From Pieris napi (taxonomy: Eukaryota > Arthropoda > Insecta > Lepidoptera > Pieridae), in assembly GCF_905475465.1 (NCBI RefSeq), contig NC_062259.1:10240501-10304500 (forward strand): 64,000 bases of DNA, written 5' to 3'. The number at the start of each line of letters is the position of its first letter. The stretch's first letter is position 1. The translations under genes were made by a program, and so were the position numbers. The notes beneath the pieces are model-generated. The model was not told the DNA's origin. It saw nothing but the letters and a program-made list of their open reading frames with translations, and did not search any database. Shown in pieces: positions 23,501 through 35,200 of the stretch.

Positions 23501-26500
23501 CCCTTGCAATTGGGTCTAACACCAATCTCTTTATTATCAACCACGATACCATTGGGACTACAGTCGCATAGAAAACCGGCGCAGGAACTACTTCCTCGCA
23601 GAGATGTATTGGTACTACTATTGTCTGTGTAGAGCATGACCACCTGAAAATTTAAAACAAGTGTTTATAGAACATATTGACGGCTCATTGGTCTAGTGGT
23701 TAGTACCCCTGACTGCAAATCCATGGGTCCCGGGTTCGATCCCCGGCTGAGACAAACATCGATGTGATGAGCATTTGGTGTTGTGCTTAGGTCTTGGGTG
23801 TTTAAATATGTATTTATATGTATATCTATGTATAATATGAATGTATATCCGTTGCCTAATACCCATAACACAAGCTTCACCAGCTAAGTATGGGACTAGG
23901 TCAATTGATGTGAATTGTCCAAACATATTTAAAAAAAACATGAAGCAGCTTGCCTTTCTATGAGTTTAGGTAAAATAAAAAATCGAATGTATTTGGATAT
24001 ATAAAAAGTATATAATATTTATGAATATATTATTATATTACTTTTTACTAGTTCCATTACTAGACTCTACTAACATTCATGATATTTTTAGACAAATAAA
24101 ACTCGCAGCTATCCATATATTGTATAAAAAATATCTTGCTAATATCCAGCTAATAATAGAGACAATTACTTAAGCTTCAGCATGACGCCACTAGGTACGC
24201 CAAGCATTACAGCGGCTGACACACTGCTATTTTGTGACACTTTCTTTTCTGCGCCATACTCCGCAATTGCCCCAAAGGTACCGAGCCTGAAAGAAACAGT
24301 AGTTTTTTAGCCATATAAGCCTTGTTTAGTTAAGTAATGGTTGGTCACGTTTATTGGGACATTCAAAGGGACAAAATTTGATAGATTGAACCTTATTGAA
24401 TGAACTAATGGTATATGCACACGCCAGCTATTTTAATATTATTTAAATTATTTCTTTTAGTATAGATTCATGAACCTATTTTTTCATATTAAATATAATA
24501 TGTTAAAATATTAAAAGTAGTCTATAGTTAGACATAAACTTAATTTTAATCTGTAGTCGGTGAAGTTTGTATATTTTACAGTTTATAATTTATGGATTTT
24601 TATTTAAAATTACAAGATATAATCTCATGCAGCAACTTTATAACAGTTCTTTAAGCATAATGCAAAAGCTTAATTGGATAAAGTTATAATTATTGACGGT
24701 AATTACTTAAACAACTTAAGATTTGCTGATGACATTGTTTTATTCTCAGAAACATCACTATAAATAGAGCCAAGCAAATAGGATTGGAATTAAACAAGAT
24801 CAAAACAAAAATAATAACAAATCACCTACAAGATCCTGTTAAAATTAATGGATACCCCCATAGAATATGTGCAACAATACATCTACTTGTGTAAGGAATA
24901 TCTTTTAAGAATTCACAGCATCATGACGAAGTTGATGGGCGAACTAGGATGTCATGGAACAAATTCTGGATACAAAGAAGTTCTGAAGACAGAGATACCA
25001 ATATACTTAAAGAAGAAAGTACTAAACTTAGACACCAGTATATTGCCGTTCTTACGGTAGTCAATCATGAATATATGCCTCGAACACATACAGAAAATTA
25101 ACAACTTGTCAACGAGGAATGGAACGTAGTGTACTCAATCTAAAACTAAAGGTCAATATCAGAAGTACTGAAATAAGAAACAAAACAAAAGTTATTGATG
25201 CACTATCATTGCAAAAAACCTATTTGAAATGGGCAGGAAAAGGAGATGGAAAAAGAGAGTAACGAAGTGGAAAGGCCACCAGGAAAATAAAAAGAGGTCG
25301 CCCTCTTGCACTGTGGCCTGATGAAGGAAGGAAGACTTAAGGAAGTTGCTGGAGAAGATTGGAAGAAAAATGCTCAAGACAGAGAGAGATGAAGCCAATT
25401 GGAGGCCTATACTCATTAAGATCCTTGGAAAAAAAATTAAGTGTGTGTATATTTTGTAAATGTTTCAAGGAATTTTTCTGATTTTTTTAAATTACAAGAT
25501 AGCATCCCAAGCAGCATACAATATTTGAAATTTACAATCATTAAAAATTGTGGCTCTTACATATTCTTTTATATTGTAAATCGCTTTTATAATGTGCAAT
25601 GTAGCTCAGCAAATGATTTATTAGACCTCGCAATGCCAATTAAAAATATCCAAATTTAAAAGCAATGCTAATTCGCAAAAAATAAACATATCACACAAGA
25701 ATTAATTAAATATTTAAAAAGTATTTTAAACAAAACAATGTCTTTCAGTCTATTTTATTCTAATATATGTCAGTTGGTGCCTAATATAAATGAGCTGTGC
25801 ATCAAATTTATTACAGATATATTAATTAAGAACTTTATTTTCAATAGATAAAACTTTATTTGTCTGAGAAATTACTCAATGGAATCATGAACACATATTT
25901 AATAGAGATTGTTCTTGGTGTCTTTAATATTTATATATAGTCATAGTATCAATGAGATATTCAATAGAGAGAATAACTCTAAATGTTTAATTAAGCTATT
26001 ATAAGATATAATAACTTTTTACTATTTAAATGCAAATCTTAAGCAAAGTTCGCCAGCATAATACAATAATATGCAAAGAAACACATAAATCCCTTAATTA
26101 AAATAACTTACTTCAATGCTAATCTCAACTTCAAATCATGCTGCGGCAGTTTCCTCATAAAATTGAAAGATATGAACGAATGTGGATTCCCTATTTGTAC
26201 AGCTGCATTTAAGTGGTACTTCTCACTGTCCCTCACATATGTGGAGGTCATTGCACCACCTTGGTTTCCTGCTCTATAGGTGAGGTAGCCTACAGAATGG
26301 GCATCTAATTGTAAAGCCATAGCTGAAAATAAATTTTTATTTATTTAGAATATGTATTAAGATGTGCTTTAAAATATTTATTTAAGTTATCCTAAGTTAC
26401 AAGTGATTATTGTTTAAAATGTTAAAGCAATGCCAAAAATTCTGCCGTATATGCAACAATAAATAGAAGCTTTTAGAAGTTTTTAATTAAATGTAATATT

Positions 26501-29322
26501 AATGAGCTTACTTGTAACAAGACTAGGTACAATCCCCCGAGGTGTAAATTGCAATCCAGTACCACAATTGACAAACATAAGTCTGGATATTGTTCGGAAC
26601 ATTTTGAATCCTAAAACTGGTCCATTTCCTATACCACATTCCAACTCTGTCCAACCTCTTTCGGAACTCAAATGTCGGTTTGACATATTAACAGAACCAG
26701 TTCCTGAAAATGGTTAAAGATCATAAAATTTATATTCTTATTCTACTTTTACAGAAAAATTAAATTTAATGTTGTTATATGATTATGCGTATGTGTAATT
26801 ACACATACGCAAAATGTATAATTATACATTTTGCACTTATTGATAATTACAGATATTTTTAAGGTTATAATTTATATTATTATTTAAAAAAAAAACATTG
26901 CTCTAAACAACTAGATCAATTAGTTTTTGTTTCATAAATATGATAGTTTTATCGTATTATGCGCCTGTTAGGATTGAATGTAATAAAAATAGTATTTTAA
27001 TCATTAAGTGACTTTAAAGTTTCTTATGAAAGGTGTAAAGCATATTAGAAGCAGCAAAGGTTGTCCTATATTTTAAAAATTGGTAAAAATAATCTGAAAC
27101 ATGTTGATGATCAATCCTTATTCATAGCAGGCTAACGTTAAAATTATCATACCAAAATCTACATAAGTATCATGTTTCAAGATGTGTTAACAGAAAAACA
27201 TGTTTCACCTATTCCATTTTGTGTTGATATATTCCCAGATAGAGTTACTGTATTTCTTAGTGTCACTGGTGCATCTATTGATTGTTGTATTGTCATACCT
27301 GACACCTCAATACTTGGAATGCCTACAGTGTCTTCTCTGAAAACATATAAAATGTTATCAAGAATCTGAAAAAATGTTAACAGGCAAAACCAGAAAAGAA
27401 CTGAGAGAATTAGACTTATAATTCATATAAAAACAATAATATTAATATATTATAACTTATTCTATAAATAAAGGAAAACAAACTTACAAAATTTCATACT
27501 CGTCATAATATTTTGTGAACATATCAGTAGCATTTACTGAGACTGTTATTGTGCCTCTAGGATTTGCACTTTGTTGAAGTCGTCTTTCTTCTCTCTCCCG
27601 TTTTAATCTAATACGGAAAATTGCAAATATAGACCGGTATTTAAAAAATAGTTTGTTATTTAAATTTATATTGTGTATGCAACCACAAGCCATTACACCT
27701 TTATAGACATGGGATTGCCACATCACTTTGTTCCAAATGTTTTTCTTTAAGAGGAAAGTAGCATTGAATATAAACTAGCTATTTATTATTATTATGTATA
27801 TAAACACACTAGCAGCTTAATAAGCTGATGCGCGTGTATTTTAAGATTTGGAGAAACTATCCAATCTATTTTTAAAGCAGTTCAGAGATGGTGCACTGAT
27901 TACACTTTACGGAAGCCTATTCCAGTCTGCTACTACTCGGTTTGGGAGAAAGGTCTTTAGGGAATTTGTATTATGTTGAGTGGTCTTAAGTTTTAAAGAA
28001 CTACCCCTCAAATGTGTATTTTCACTTAAAATAAAGAGTATTTGTAAAGCCATTGTCAAAGAGTAATCTATACATTAAACGTCTGCATCAAGCTTGGAGG
28101 TTTTGAATGTTATTGTTATGAAAATATATGATATACACTACTTAGTTGTCTGGCTGAAAATATACATATAAAGCATCTTACAATAAATGCTTAATGTGTA
28201 ATGTGGACCTGAATATAAATATCTGAAAATAATTTACCTTTCATATTCTTCTCTTATTTCTTTTGGTGTTCGTGTGCGGAAAATAACTTCCCAGCCATCC
28301 ACTTCCAGACCTCTTTTGCCTGTAGAAATACAAAGGAACTTCAAGGATAGAAATAAAATAATGTTGATAAAAAGTAAGTTATTGTGAAAGCAGCTAACAG
28401 AATAGACACATCATATGCACTCTTATCCATTTTATACCAAGTTCTTTAGAAAATGTCCAATATTAGAATAGAATGGAATATATAGTTTTCAATTAGTATA
28501 CATATAAAAGTGTTTCATTAAGTTATTTATATATGAAAACTTCCATGAATTTACAAATAAAAAAATATATAATTAAATAAATATATCTCACCTAAAGTGT
28601 CATATATAGCCCTTTTGTGAGAATCAGAGAGAACTTCATACGCTTCCTTGATTTTATTAAATATTTGTTCTGCCCATTTCTGTTTATTAGGATCAGTACT
28701 ATGTTTATCTGGGTGAAACATGCGTGAGAATCTTCTATAAGCACTATTAATTTCTTCTGGAGTTGCCTGTTTATGAATGTTTTTAGAGTGTATAATTAAA
28801 ATAGCATATAGTAATGAGCAGTCTCAAATGGTTAAACAATTATTTGGTTTACATATAAGTCTTACTAATCAGTTAAGTCATAGTAAAATTTTAGGCTACT
28901 GGTTTTAATTAGTAACATTGCTTGTGTAATCCTCATAGTTCTTAAATTTTAACGAGCAATACATATCATAAATGTATTTGACAAACGTTATTTGATAACG
29001 AAGATTATTCTTTTATTATCTATTTTACAAGATTCCTATGAGAACACCATAAAATCTTAACCTACAAAATATCACAGTGAGAATCTTGACTAGCATTGTA
29101 CATTTCAGGGATTTTAATATAGAGATTAGGAAAACGGTTGTAGGCAATGTATAAAAGGTAATTGTACAAAATATAAAATCAAAATAATTAAGGGTTATAT
29201 AATAATGTTGCAACAACATGAAATAAATTTAAATATTCTTTCAATTTCGTTACCGTTTTTGACACATTTAATAATTGGTAATAATTGTCTTCCAATAGTA
29301 AATTATCTCCTTCTTCTTCCAT
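20381..29322 (-). CDS. DNAJC11: DnaJ homolog subfamily C member 11
   Basis: J-domain protein of mitochondria. In mammals DNAJC11 associates with the MICOS/SAM bridging complex and supports cristae. Twelve minus-strand exons join without a frame break into ~564 residues; the human protein has 559. Exons, 5' to 3': 29254-29322, 28592-28766, 28238-28319, 27488-27607, 27209-27336, 26512-26703, 26112-26322, 24170-24286, 23452-23643, 21859-21992, 21339-21481, 20381-20510. All introns are GT-AG. The J domain spans about residues 14-80 with HPD at 41-43. A basic, charged stretch (about 105-122, EREERRLQQ) follows, then a beta-rich central region (~150-370), a hydrophobic segment near 395-408, a charged helical linker, and the C-terminal DUF3395 region (~450-560, ending with VTIPLQCLV and GFYDPCAGDEK). 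Start: the first ATG gives MEEEGDN directly before the J domain. It is head to head with WDR47. The final ~10 residues are unresolved. Confidence 0.97.
21339..21481 (-). CDS. DNAJC11: DNAJC11 exon 11 (residues ~474-521)
   Basis: Encodes a variable GATSHDTAAEEIGDGAPES loop, then the conserved DVIDVTIPLQCLVRDSRLEL. The loop is longer than in the human protein at this point. Donor AGCAAG|GTGGGT, phase 0. Confidence 0.95.
21524..21800 (+). repeat. two partial tRNA-SINE-like heads
   Basis: Both 21590-21665 and 21720-21800 read AAATGCTT-(C/A)GTGGCT, then ATGACTGCAGA and a box-B-like GTT(C/T)GG(G/T)TTGRAA-CCAGG. They look like related SINE fragments in near-tandem, lying in DNAJC11 intron 10. The 3' bodies are missing. 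Confidence 0.45.
21859..21992 (-). CDS. DNAJC11: DNAJC11 exon 10 (residues ~429-474)
   Basis: Encodes the helical linker LQEMQRQARATVELM followed by EEKKKGLVVIKALYGKLPS, which matches the start of DUF3395 (human: RMGLIIVNAWYGK). Acceptor TTTTCAG; donor TTCAG|GTAAAA. Confidence 0.96.
22800..22995 (+). repeat. RTE-type LINE 3' remnant
   Basis: Decayed translation gives KRGRPIRRWAD, then ERVAGKIWM and AQNQIGWKKL, the usual RTE ORF2 tail (GRP-RRWADDI-VAG-WM-AQDR-W). It is followed by the typical 3' tail AATGTGGATGAATAAAGGCTTATTA. It sits in DNAJC11 intron 9 in the opposite orientation to the gene. Confidence 0.75.
23236..23400 (-). repeat. SINE fragment
   Basis: In reverse complement it shows TGTGCGCATTTAACACTCGC, AAGGAAAACATCGTGAGGAAAC and a TGTCAGGAACAG piece, i.e. 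the middle of the tRNA-SINE body. Located in DNAJC11 intron 9. Confidence 0.65.
23452..23643 (-). CDS. DNAJC11: DNAJC11 exon 9 (residues ~365-429)
   Basis: Frame chosen by phase (AA|G): KWSCSTQTIVVPIHLCEEVVP-type sequence, a hydrophobic VFYATVVPMVSWLIIKRLVL, then the charged RERQERERQRSMEANFER. It aligns with human TYFFPIHL...LPSAMFYATVGPLVVYF. Another open frame over the same bases is a shadow. Confidence 0.95.
23680..23935 (+). repeat. tRNA-derived SINE, second family
   Basis: Intact tRNA-like head with box A (TGGTCTAGTGGTTAGTA) and box B (GGGTTCGATCCCCGGCT), then a body different from the other SINE family: ATCGATGTGATGAGCATTTG, a TATGTATAT-rich stretch, CGTTGCCTAATACCCATAAC, GGGACTAGGTCAATTGATGT. 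It ends in an A-run. It lies in DNAJC11 intron 8, opposite to the gene. It is not a functional tRNA gene, because the acceptor stem does not close. Confidence 0.8.
24170..24286 (-). CDS. DNAJC11: DNAJC11 exon 8 (residues ~326-365)
   Basis: Encodes LGTFGAIAEYGAEKKVSQNS and the conserved AAVMLGVPSGVMLK, matching human FFGTVVEYGAERK and VSVGVPQGVSLK. Too short to appear as an isolated ORF; found by phase and homology. Confidence 0.95.
24700..25440 (+). pseudogene. RTE-type LINE reverse transcriptase remnant
   Basis: It begins with LRFADDIVLFSE, the F-A-D-D catalytic box of reverse transcriptase. It runs through a frame-broken C-terminal part to the AGEDWKKNAQDRERWSQLEA type tail. Multiple stops and shifts show it is dead. 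It lies in DNAJC11 intron 7, antisense to the gene. The 70-codon ORF at 24848-25060 is only a piece of it. Confidence 0.8.
26112..26322 (-). CDS. DNAJC11: DNAJC11 exon 7 (residues ~256-326)
   Basis: Encodes MALQLDAHSVGYLTYRAGNQ, then STYVRDSEKYHLNAAVQIG and PHSFISFNFMRK, aligning with human NTVGYLQWRWG...[23 protein letters not shown]. Donor AA|GTAAGT, phase 2. Confidence 0.96.
26512..26703 (-). CDS. DNAJC11: DNAJC11 exon 6 (residues ~192-256)
   Basis: Encodes SSERGWTELECGIGNGPVLG, FKMFRTIS and GTGLQFTPRGIVPSLVTS, matching human SAKGWGELEFGAGD...CALQFSSRGIRPGLTT. Acceptor TTTTCAG, donor ACAA|GTAAGC. Confidence 0.97.
27209..27336 (-). CDS. DNAJC11: DNAJC11 exon 5 (residues ~149-192)
   Basis: Encodes VGIPSIEVSGMTIQQSIDAP and TLSGNISTQNGIG, matching human INKMHISQSIEAP and LSGSLSTQNGNG. 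Acceptor TTTTCAG, donor ATAG|GTGAAA. A plus-strand ORF over the same bases is a shadow. Confidence 0.97.
27488..27607 (-). CDS. DNAJC11: DNAJC11 exon 4 (residues ~109-149)
   Basis: Encodes [30 protein letters not shown] and KYYDEYEIL, nearly identical in pattern to human [20 protein letters not shown]. Acceptor GTATTAG, donor TTTT|GTAAGT. Confidence 0.97.
28238..28319 (-). CDS. DNAJC11: DNAJC11 exon 3 (residues ~82-109)
   Basis: Encodes GKRGLEVDGWEVIFRTRTPK and EIREEYER, matching human [28 protein letters not shown]. Short exon found by homology and phase. Confidence 0.97.
28592..28766 (-). CDS. DNAJC11: DNAJC11 exon 2, J domain core (residues 24-82)
   Basis: Encodes ATPEEINSAYRRFSRMFHPD, the HPD motif needed to stimulate Hsp70 ATPase, then KHSTDPNKQKWAEQIFNKIK and EAYEVLSDSHKRAIYDTLG. 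All hallmark J-domain positions are kept. Acceptor AAACAG, donor TTTAG|GTGAGA. Confidence 0.98.
29254..29322 (-). CDS. DNAJC11: DNAJC11 exon 1 (residues 1-23)
   Basis: ATG at 29322 starts MEEEGDNLLLEDNYYQLLNV and SKT, then the donor ACG|GTAACG in phase 0. The NYYQLLNV stretch is helix I of the J domain, so this is the true start; human begins with a similar acidic lead and DYYSLLNV. Confidence 0.96.
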
Positions 29323-30814
29323 GATGAAAAATATAGTAATTTAATAAAAAGGTAAAAATGAAATGTGAAATTTCCTTTCGCCGCCGCCGGCCACAGATCA
29401 CATTTACCGTAGTTCAAACTTCAAAGACTAAACTAGTAAATACAATATAGGGTTCCGTAATTATTAGTACTTGTACCAACAATAACTAAGTCATATGTGG
29501 ACTGTACCAACTACCAACCACTAAAATTAGGTTTATATTTAGGTATATAAATACGATCTCAGTTTACGAAATACCATAGATAACAAGCAGAAATAGGCTT
29601 AATATTTTACATTCTTCATAATAAAGGGTATATTATGAAGAGTGATAGAAGTGTGAGCGTCCATTTATTGGTAAAGAAAACTCTAGTAGGTTTTAATAAG
29701 TGTAAATAACAACTATTTTAGATTACGTACACTCTTAACCCATATTTTAGTAATAATAGTTAAAAATAACTTCGGTATCTTATTCCAATTAAAATGAAAT
29801 GTTATAATTATATAAATTTATTGCGAAAGCGATATAGCACATGAGTGTGTATTGTGTGACTCATTACATATATATAACATTCAGAGTCAAATAACTAGCC
29901 CAGTTTCTGTTTAAGTTTAAGATTTTTTCTTCAAGTCAATCTTTATCATCTATGACAAATGATGTGCTGTGTACTTCCAGTTTCCACAGATACGTACCTA
30001 CTTGCTATATCTGCCATCTGTGATCTTGGTTCGTTGATCGTTCGTTTATTGTTTGTCCGGTTGAATAAGTGTTTCATAGTGGTTTTTTTTACCATTACGA
30101 GGTTTATTTGTGATAAAATGAAGAAAATGCTGATAATTTTCTGATTATCCGTTTAAAGTTTGTGGAGAATAATATAAATTGGTCTATTAGTGAAAGAATA
30201 TAAACGAAATTTGCATCAGCCATCAGGTATTTACAATCATTTAACATGTTTACTTTAATTTTATTTAACATAAAAGAAATATATAATTTTTCAATGAATA
30301 TTGATTTGCATAGTTTCAAATAAAATCAAAAATAGGTTGAAGTCACCCGCGAGTTATGGTATTTCAATATTAGACTGTTTTTATGATACTAATTTGTGTC
30401 AGTAGTATTAAAGTTTATAGAATAATAGATGCATGTTTAGACTAATTAAACGTGATTTTACTCTCTAAATGCGCATAGTGACTACTCTCAAATTTCTCTT
30501 TTTATGTTCATGTGGTCTAAAGATGCAGCAAAATTATGAATTATTTTGTACCATATGTAGTTATAATTTATTGTTTCAAAGCATAAGTGATTTATCTATA
30601 CTCTATTTTACTGAATACTAATTATTTTAATATCCCAAATAACTAAATTGTTTATAAATTCATCATTTATTGATATTATAATTCTATATGTAGTTTTTTA
30701 TAGTAGGAATTTAAATTAACAAAAATAAAACATTGAAATATATGATTTGAAAGTACCTTTATGACATCTAATGAAATTTATTCCATACTTTTAGCTCCAT
30801 ATAACAATATCAGA
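29323..30814. promoter_or_regulatory. divergent promoter region between DNAJC11 and WDR47
   Basis: About 1.5 kb separates the two coding starts, which face away from each other. A short GC-rich patch (29380-29400, CGCCGCCGCCGGCC) just upstream of the DNAJC11 ATG is the likely DNAJC11 start region. The rest is AT-rich and may hold WDR47 5' UTR exons: the WDR47 coding exon is preceded by a possible acceptor (ATATCAG at 30807-30813). No TATA box stands out. Confidence 0.5.
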
Positions 30815-32259
30815 ATGCCATCAACACATCTCAACCTAAGAGAGGATGATGTAGTTCGCTTGGCTTTGGAATTTCTTCATAATAGAGACTTACATATTAC
30901 ACAATTATCCTTAGAAAGAGAAACTGGTGTTATTAATGGCAACTATGCAGATGATGTACTGTTTTTACGTCAACTTATTTTAGATGGGCAATGGGATGAT
31001 GTACTCGAATTTATACAGCCTCTCAGTACTTTAAAAGCATTTGAACTAGATAAATTCAATTACGCCATTCTGCGTCACAAATACATAGAGCTCCTTTGTA
31101 TAAGATCTGAAATTAAAGCTTACAACAATGTAGAAAATATTGTAGATGAAGTAGTGAAGGTTTTAAGTGATTTAGAGAAAATTGCACCTTCCAAAGAAGA
31201 GTACTCAAATTTATGTCTATTGTTGACTCTACCCAGTATTACAGACCATGCACAATTTAAAAAATGGAATCCAAGCAATGCTAGAGTTCAATGCTTCCGA
31301 GAAGTGTATCCACTTGTTGAAAATTTCCTACCCTGTGATAAAAAGTCAAGTGGTGTAGTAGTAAAATCTGCCAAGAATGATAGATTAATGCAGTTGCTAA
31401 TAAAAGGCATTTTATATGAGTCATGCGTTAACTATTGTCAAGCTAAAGCTACGGGTTCAAAGGAAGCTCAGTCTAATGATGTCCAATTTTCGCGACTGTT
31501 AGATGGTTCAGGTTTTGATGAATCAGATCTCAGTCTCTTATCCTGGCTTCAATCAATACCGGCTGAGACATTTAGTGTCCCTTTTGAACAAAGGATGTTA
31601 GATGTTGATGTTGAAAAGTTAGAGCGCCCATCTTTGCACACATCCTGGACTGAACACATGCTAGTTACCCCAATCAAACCTCGCACTTTTCCCCACTTAG
31701 CAATGCCATTCAGGCGACCTAGATCAGCTGCTGATGCAATGACAAGATCTTTGAGACCATTGCCAGATGGTGCTCCACGACATCCTGCTCTCATGGCTTT
31801 GTCTGCTATAGACTATGGCCCATCTTCATCATATTTTGCTGGTTTTCATCTCACTGGCATAAAAGGAAACAAATTAATGAACACATCAGTGGATCGGCTT
31901 TTTGATAACAAAAATAATGAAAGTATTTACAATGGCCTCAATGAGTCTTTGAAACCAATTGATGAACAATTGAAGCCAAGTGGAGAGTCAAAAACAAATG
32001 AAAGTAGCATTGGTGCATCGACAGCTACAACGCCTGAGCATAGAGGTCAGGATTATTCTGTATCTACGTCTATTTCGACAACTGCCCCACCGCCAGAGCG
32101 TTTGACCCAAACTGAACGAATGCAACAAACCCAAATTGCTGCACCAGTTGATGGAGATTTTAGACGTGAACTGATGAAAGAGTATCAAATACAAAAACAA
32201 CGAGAATGTGATGATTATCTCCGTAATCTGTGCTCTTCAGAGATTAGACATCAGAACCC
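30815..32259 (+). CDS. WDR47: WDR47 exon 1 (LisH and CTLH domains)
   Basis: One large exon of 481 codons plus two bases. An upstream in-frame ATG (30761) would add 18 residues not seen in relatives. Donor ACCC|GTAAGT, phase 2. The linker from residue ~345 on is rich in S, T, N and P, with a charged coiled-coil-like end (RRELMKEYQIQKQRECDDYL) as in human EFQEYYRQRLRYQQHLE. Confidence 0.96.
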
Positions 32260-35200
32260 GTAAGTATATTAACAAGTTATTGATATATGTGAATAGTAGA
32301 TATTTGCCCTAATACCATTTTTTATATGTATTTCAGTGTGGAAGAAAATGAGTCTGCTTCAGTACTCCCTGTAACTGTTAAATTCAGTCCAAAACCAGTG
32401 CCCGATGTGAAACAAAAAACGAATGATCAAGTACATATTAGGTAGTTATATTTAGGATTTTAAAATATATTCTCTTTTAATTATTTTGTTATTGATGCGG
32501 TAAAGTTCCTTTATTTGGATAGAGGAATGCTATTTATTTAATTTTCATTTACGTAATTTTTTTCGTAAAATTCATTATACCTTGATATATGACTAAGGTT
32601 ATTTTAATTTTTAAATTCTATTATTTCAATTTCAGGCAAAATGAGATGACCGATACAATGGATGCACAAGATCCTGTGAACGTAAGTTTACACATTCATA
32701 TTAATATTAAGCTTATGCGCAATACTGCGAAATAATTTGCCTTAAATAAGGTAAGCATTATTGCGATTCCTTAAAAGATTGGTTGATATATATACATATA
32801 AAGAAATTAGGACAAAGTGAGTCCTGGGTAAAATTCTAATCTAGAACTATAAAATTGATGCGTTCGTGTGTATCAATCCATACGATCGTTGTTTCTCTGA
32901 ACACCCCATTTCTCCTCGGTTCGGTAAGCACAATTTTCCGAATGCATTTTCCACTCATTGCACTCTCTGCTCGATGGAATTCTAAACTGTGTCTTAACGA
33001 TACACTATACGCGACGTTACCCTTTCTCTTCACGGTTGGTGATTATATGATTTAATTGAATTAATAAATTCTTTTACATTTGAAAACTTTAGAATATACA
33101 AATTTATTGACTGCGAAGACTTGCATTAATTACTTTAAAGAAAATGGTATTTTGAATTTAGAATTATTAGCCGGTGATAAACAAGTAACTTTGGAGTGCT
33201 TATATGAATTAAATTAGAAGTATGTTAATTTTTTTACTATATATATCATTCAAGATTTAGGTATTTAGGCTCCTGCCTGCCAATACATTTTAATATTCCT
33301 ATATTAAAATGTATTATACATTCTTAAAGAAAGTTAAACAAAATTGTTTTAACTTTACGAAATTGTTAGTTTATCAATGTAAAAGCATAAAGCAGTTGCC
33401 ATTAAAACTAAATAGTGATACGCTATCAATTTAAGTATTTAGCGGATATTAGACGTTATAAAGTGAATGGCCAACTTGTCTGTAGTCAATGACATTTATT
33501 ATACATCTATAGGTATTATTCATAATCACACTAAGCAAAAACCTTAAACAATGTCCCGCTCAGTTTAATAACACATACTATCAAAACCCAGTTCAAGTGT
33601 GGCAACAATCATATAGATTTTCGTAGGTTACGTAAACGTTGTGAAAGTAATGGCGATTAAATGCCTTATATATCACTAATATGGGTAATATAATTATACT
33701 ACATAAACATATTGGTACAATGTCACGGGAAAGATAAATAGCAAATATGCAACAAGTATAAATATATATATACCGTTGTGACTTACTTAATATATTTTCA
33801 TATGTTTGAAATTAAACGTTACAGCATTGTTGGCCTAGTGGCTTCAGTCGACTCTCATCCCTGAGGTCGTATGTTTGATCCCTGGCCGTGTACCAATAGG
33901 TTTTATGTCTATGTGCGCATTTAATACTCGCTTGTACGGTTAAGGAAAACATTTCGAGGTAACCGGCATGTCTGAATTCCAATAATCGACGAGTGTTAAA
34001 CAGAAGTATGATCACCTACTTGTCTATGAAATAAAATTCATCAATGAAACGGATTCAATCTGTGGCCAAGAACCATATTATACGGTTGTTATTATGACTA
34101 AAGTCTAATTGAAAAAAAATACAAAAAACCGTTGATGTATTGATGCCACTTAAGCTCGGGTTTCATATTTAAAATAGCAGTCGTGAATATATTATAATAA
34201 ATGGATGATACTATTTTAAAAGGCGTGTAGAGTAAATACATATAAAATCTGTCAAAACTAACTTGAATTTATCTTTCATACTTAAAGCATAAATTATAAT
34301 TTTGCATATTGATTAAGTTAGATAATTAACACATTACGTTAATTTGTGTTTAAATTGTATTAGAAAGCTTTGAACGAATCAATTATGAATTAATACGCCA
34401 TTAATATATTTTAATAATGTTAATATATGTTGTTAAATGATATTATTCTGTCTTAGTTTTGTTTTACATTATTATGGACATTAGATTTTATAATGTGATT
34501 TTATGATATTTAGAAAGTAGAATTGTATAAATTAAATAATAATTTTCGTTTGTATATTATAATACAATACAAGTTATAAATAGAAAGTTCACAAAAGAGA
34601 GTGCTATTAAGTCTGGCTAATAAGTAATATTATGTTGACTTAATTTTCTTAAATACTAGTCAATAAGTACAAATAAAATAAGATAATGTTTATAAACAGT
34701 CGTCTATGTTTTTGCAATATGTGTTTGTGTCCGGTATAACGCACTTGCACTCATATTCACTACACTAGTTTTAGTAATTGAAAAGGTTTAGATGTATTTA
34801 GCCGTCATGGTCCTTCACATGGTAATGTAGCAAGTTATATAGTTATGATAGAAATGAGACAAAGCATTTTTTACTTAGCATTATAGGTTATAGCAGGTAC
34901 TGTTATGGAAGCTTTTTATTTTTATATATTCAAGAATGTGGTTTTGTAGCCATGTTTTTATGCAAATATTACCAAGTAATGTTAAAATAATCCTTTATAA
35001 CCGCGTAAGGGAGAGTTCAAGTATTACGTAACGAATATGGGGGGGGGGGTCCTATGCGCGGAGCTAGCGGGGCGGGGATTGAATTACGCATTATTGTTAA
35101 TATTATTTTCGACTTTCCAGTACTTTACACCACATAATGTTAACTTTTAGGGTTAAAGAGTCACTGAGTGGTCACGAAACGTTTTGGGCACAGAAAAACG

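Noticed and set aside
23461..23643. 60-codon minus-strand ORF with Cys-rich look
   Set aside because: It is a wrong-frame reading of DNAJC11 exon 9; phase and homology select the other frame.
23690..23755. Possible tRNA gene (boxes A and B present)
   Set aside because: The acceptor stem does not close and the SINE body follows directly; it is a SINE head.
27172..27369. Plus-strand 65-codon ORF
   Set aside because: Antisense shadow of DNAJC11 exon 5.
30761..30814. Upstream in-frame ATG for WDR47
   Set aside because: Would add 18 residues absent in relatives, and a possible splice acceptor lies just before the ATG at 30815.
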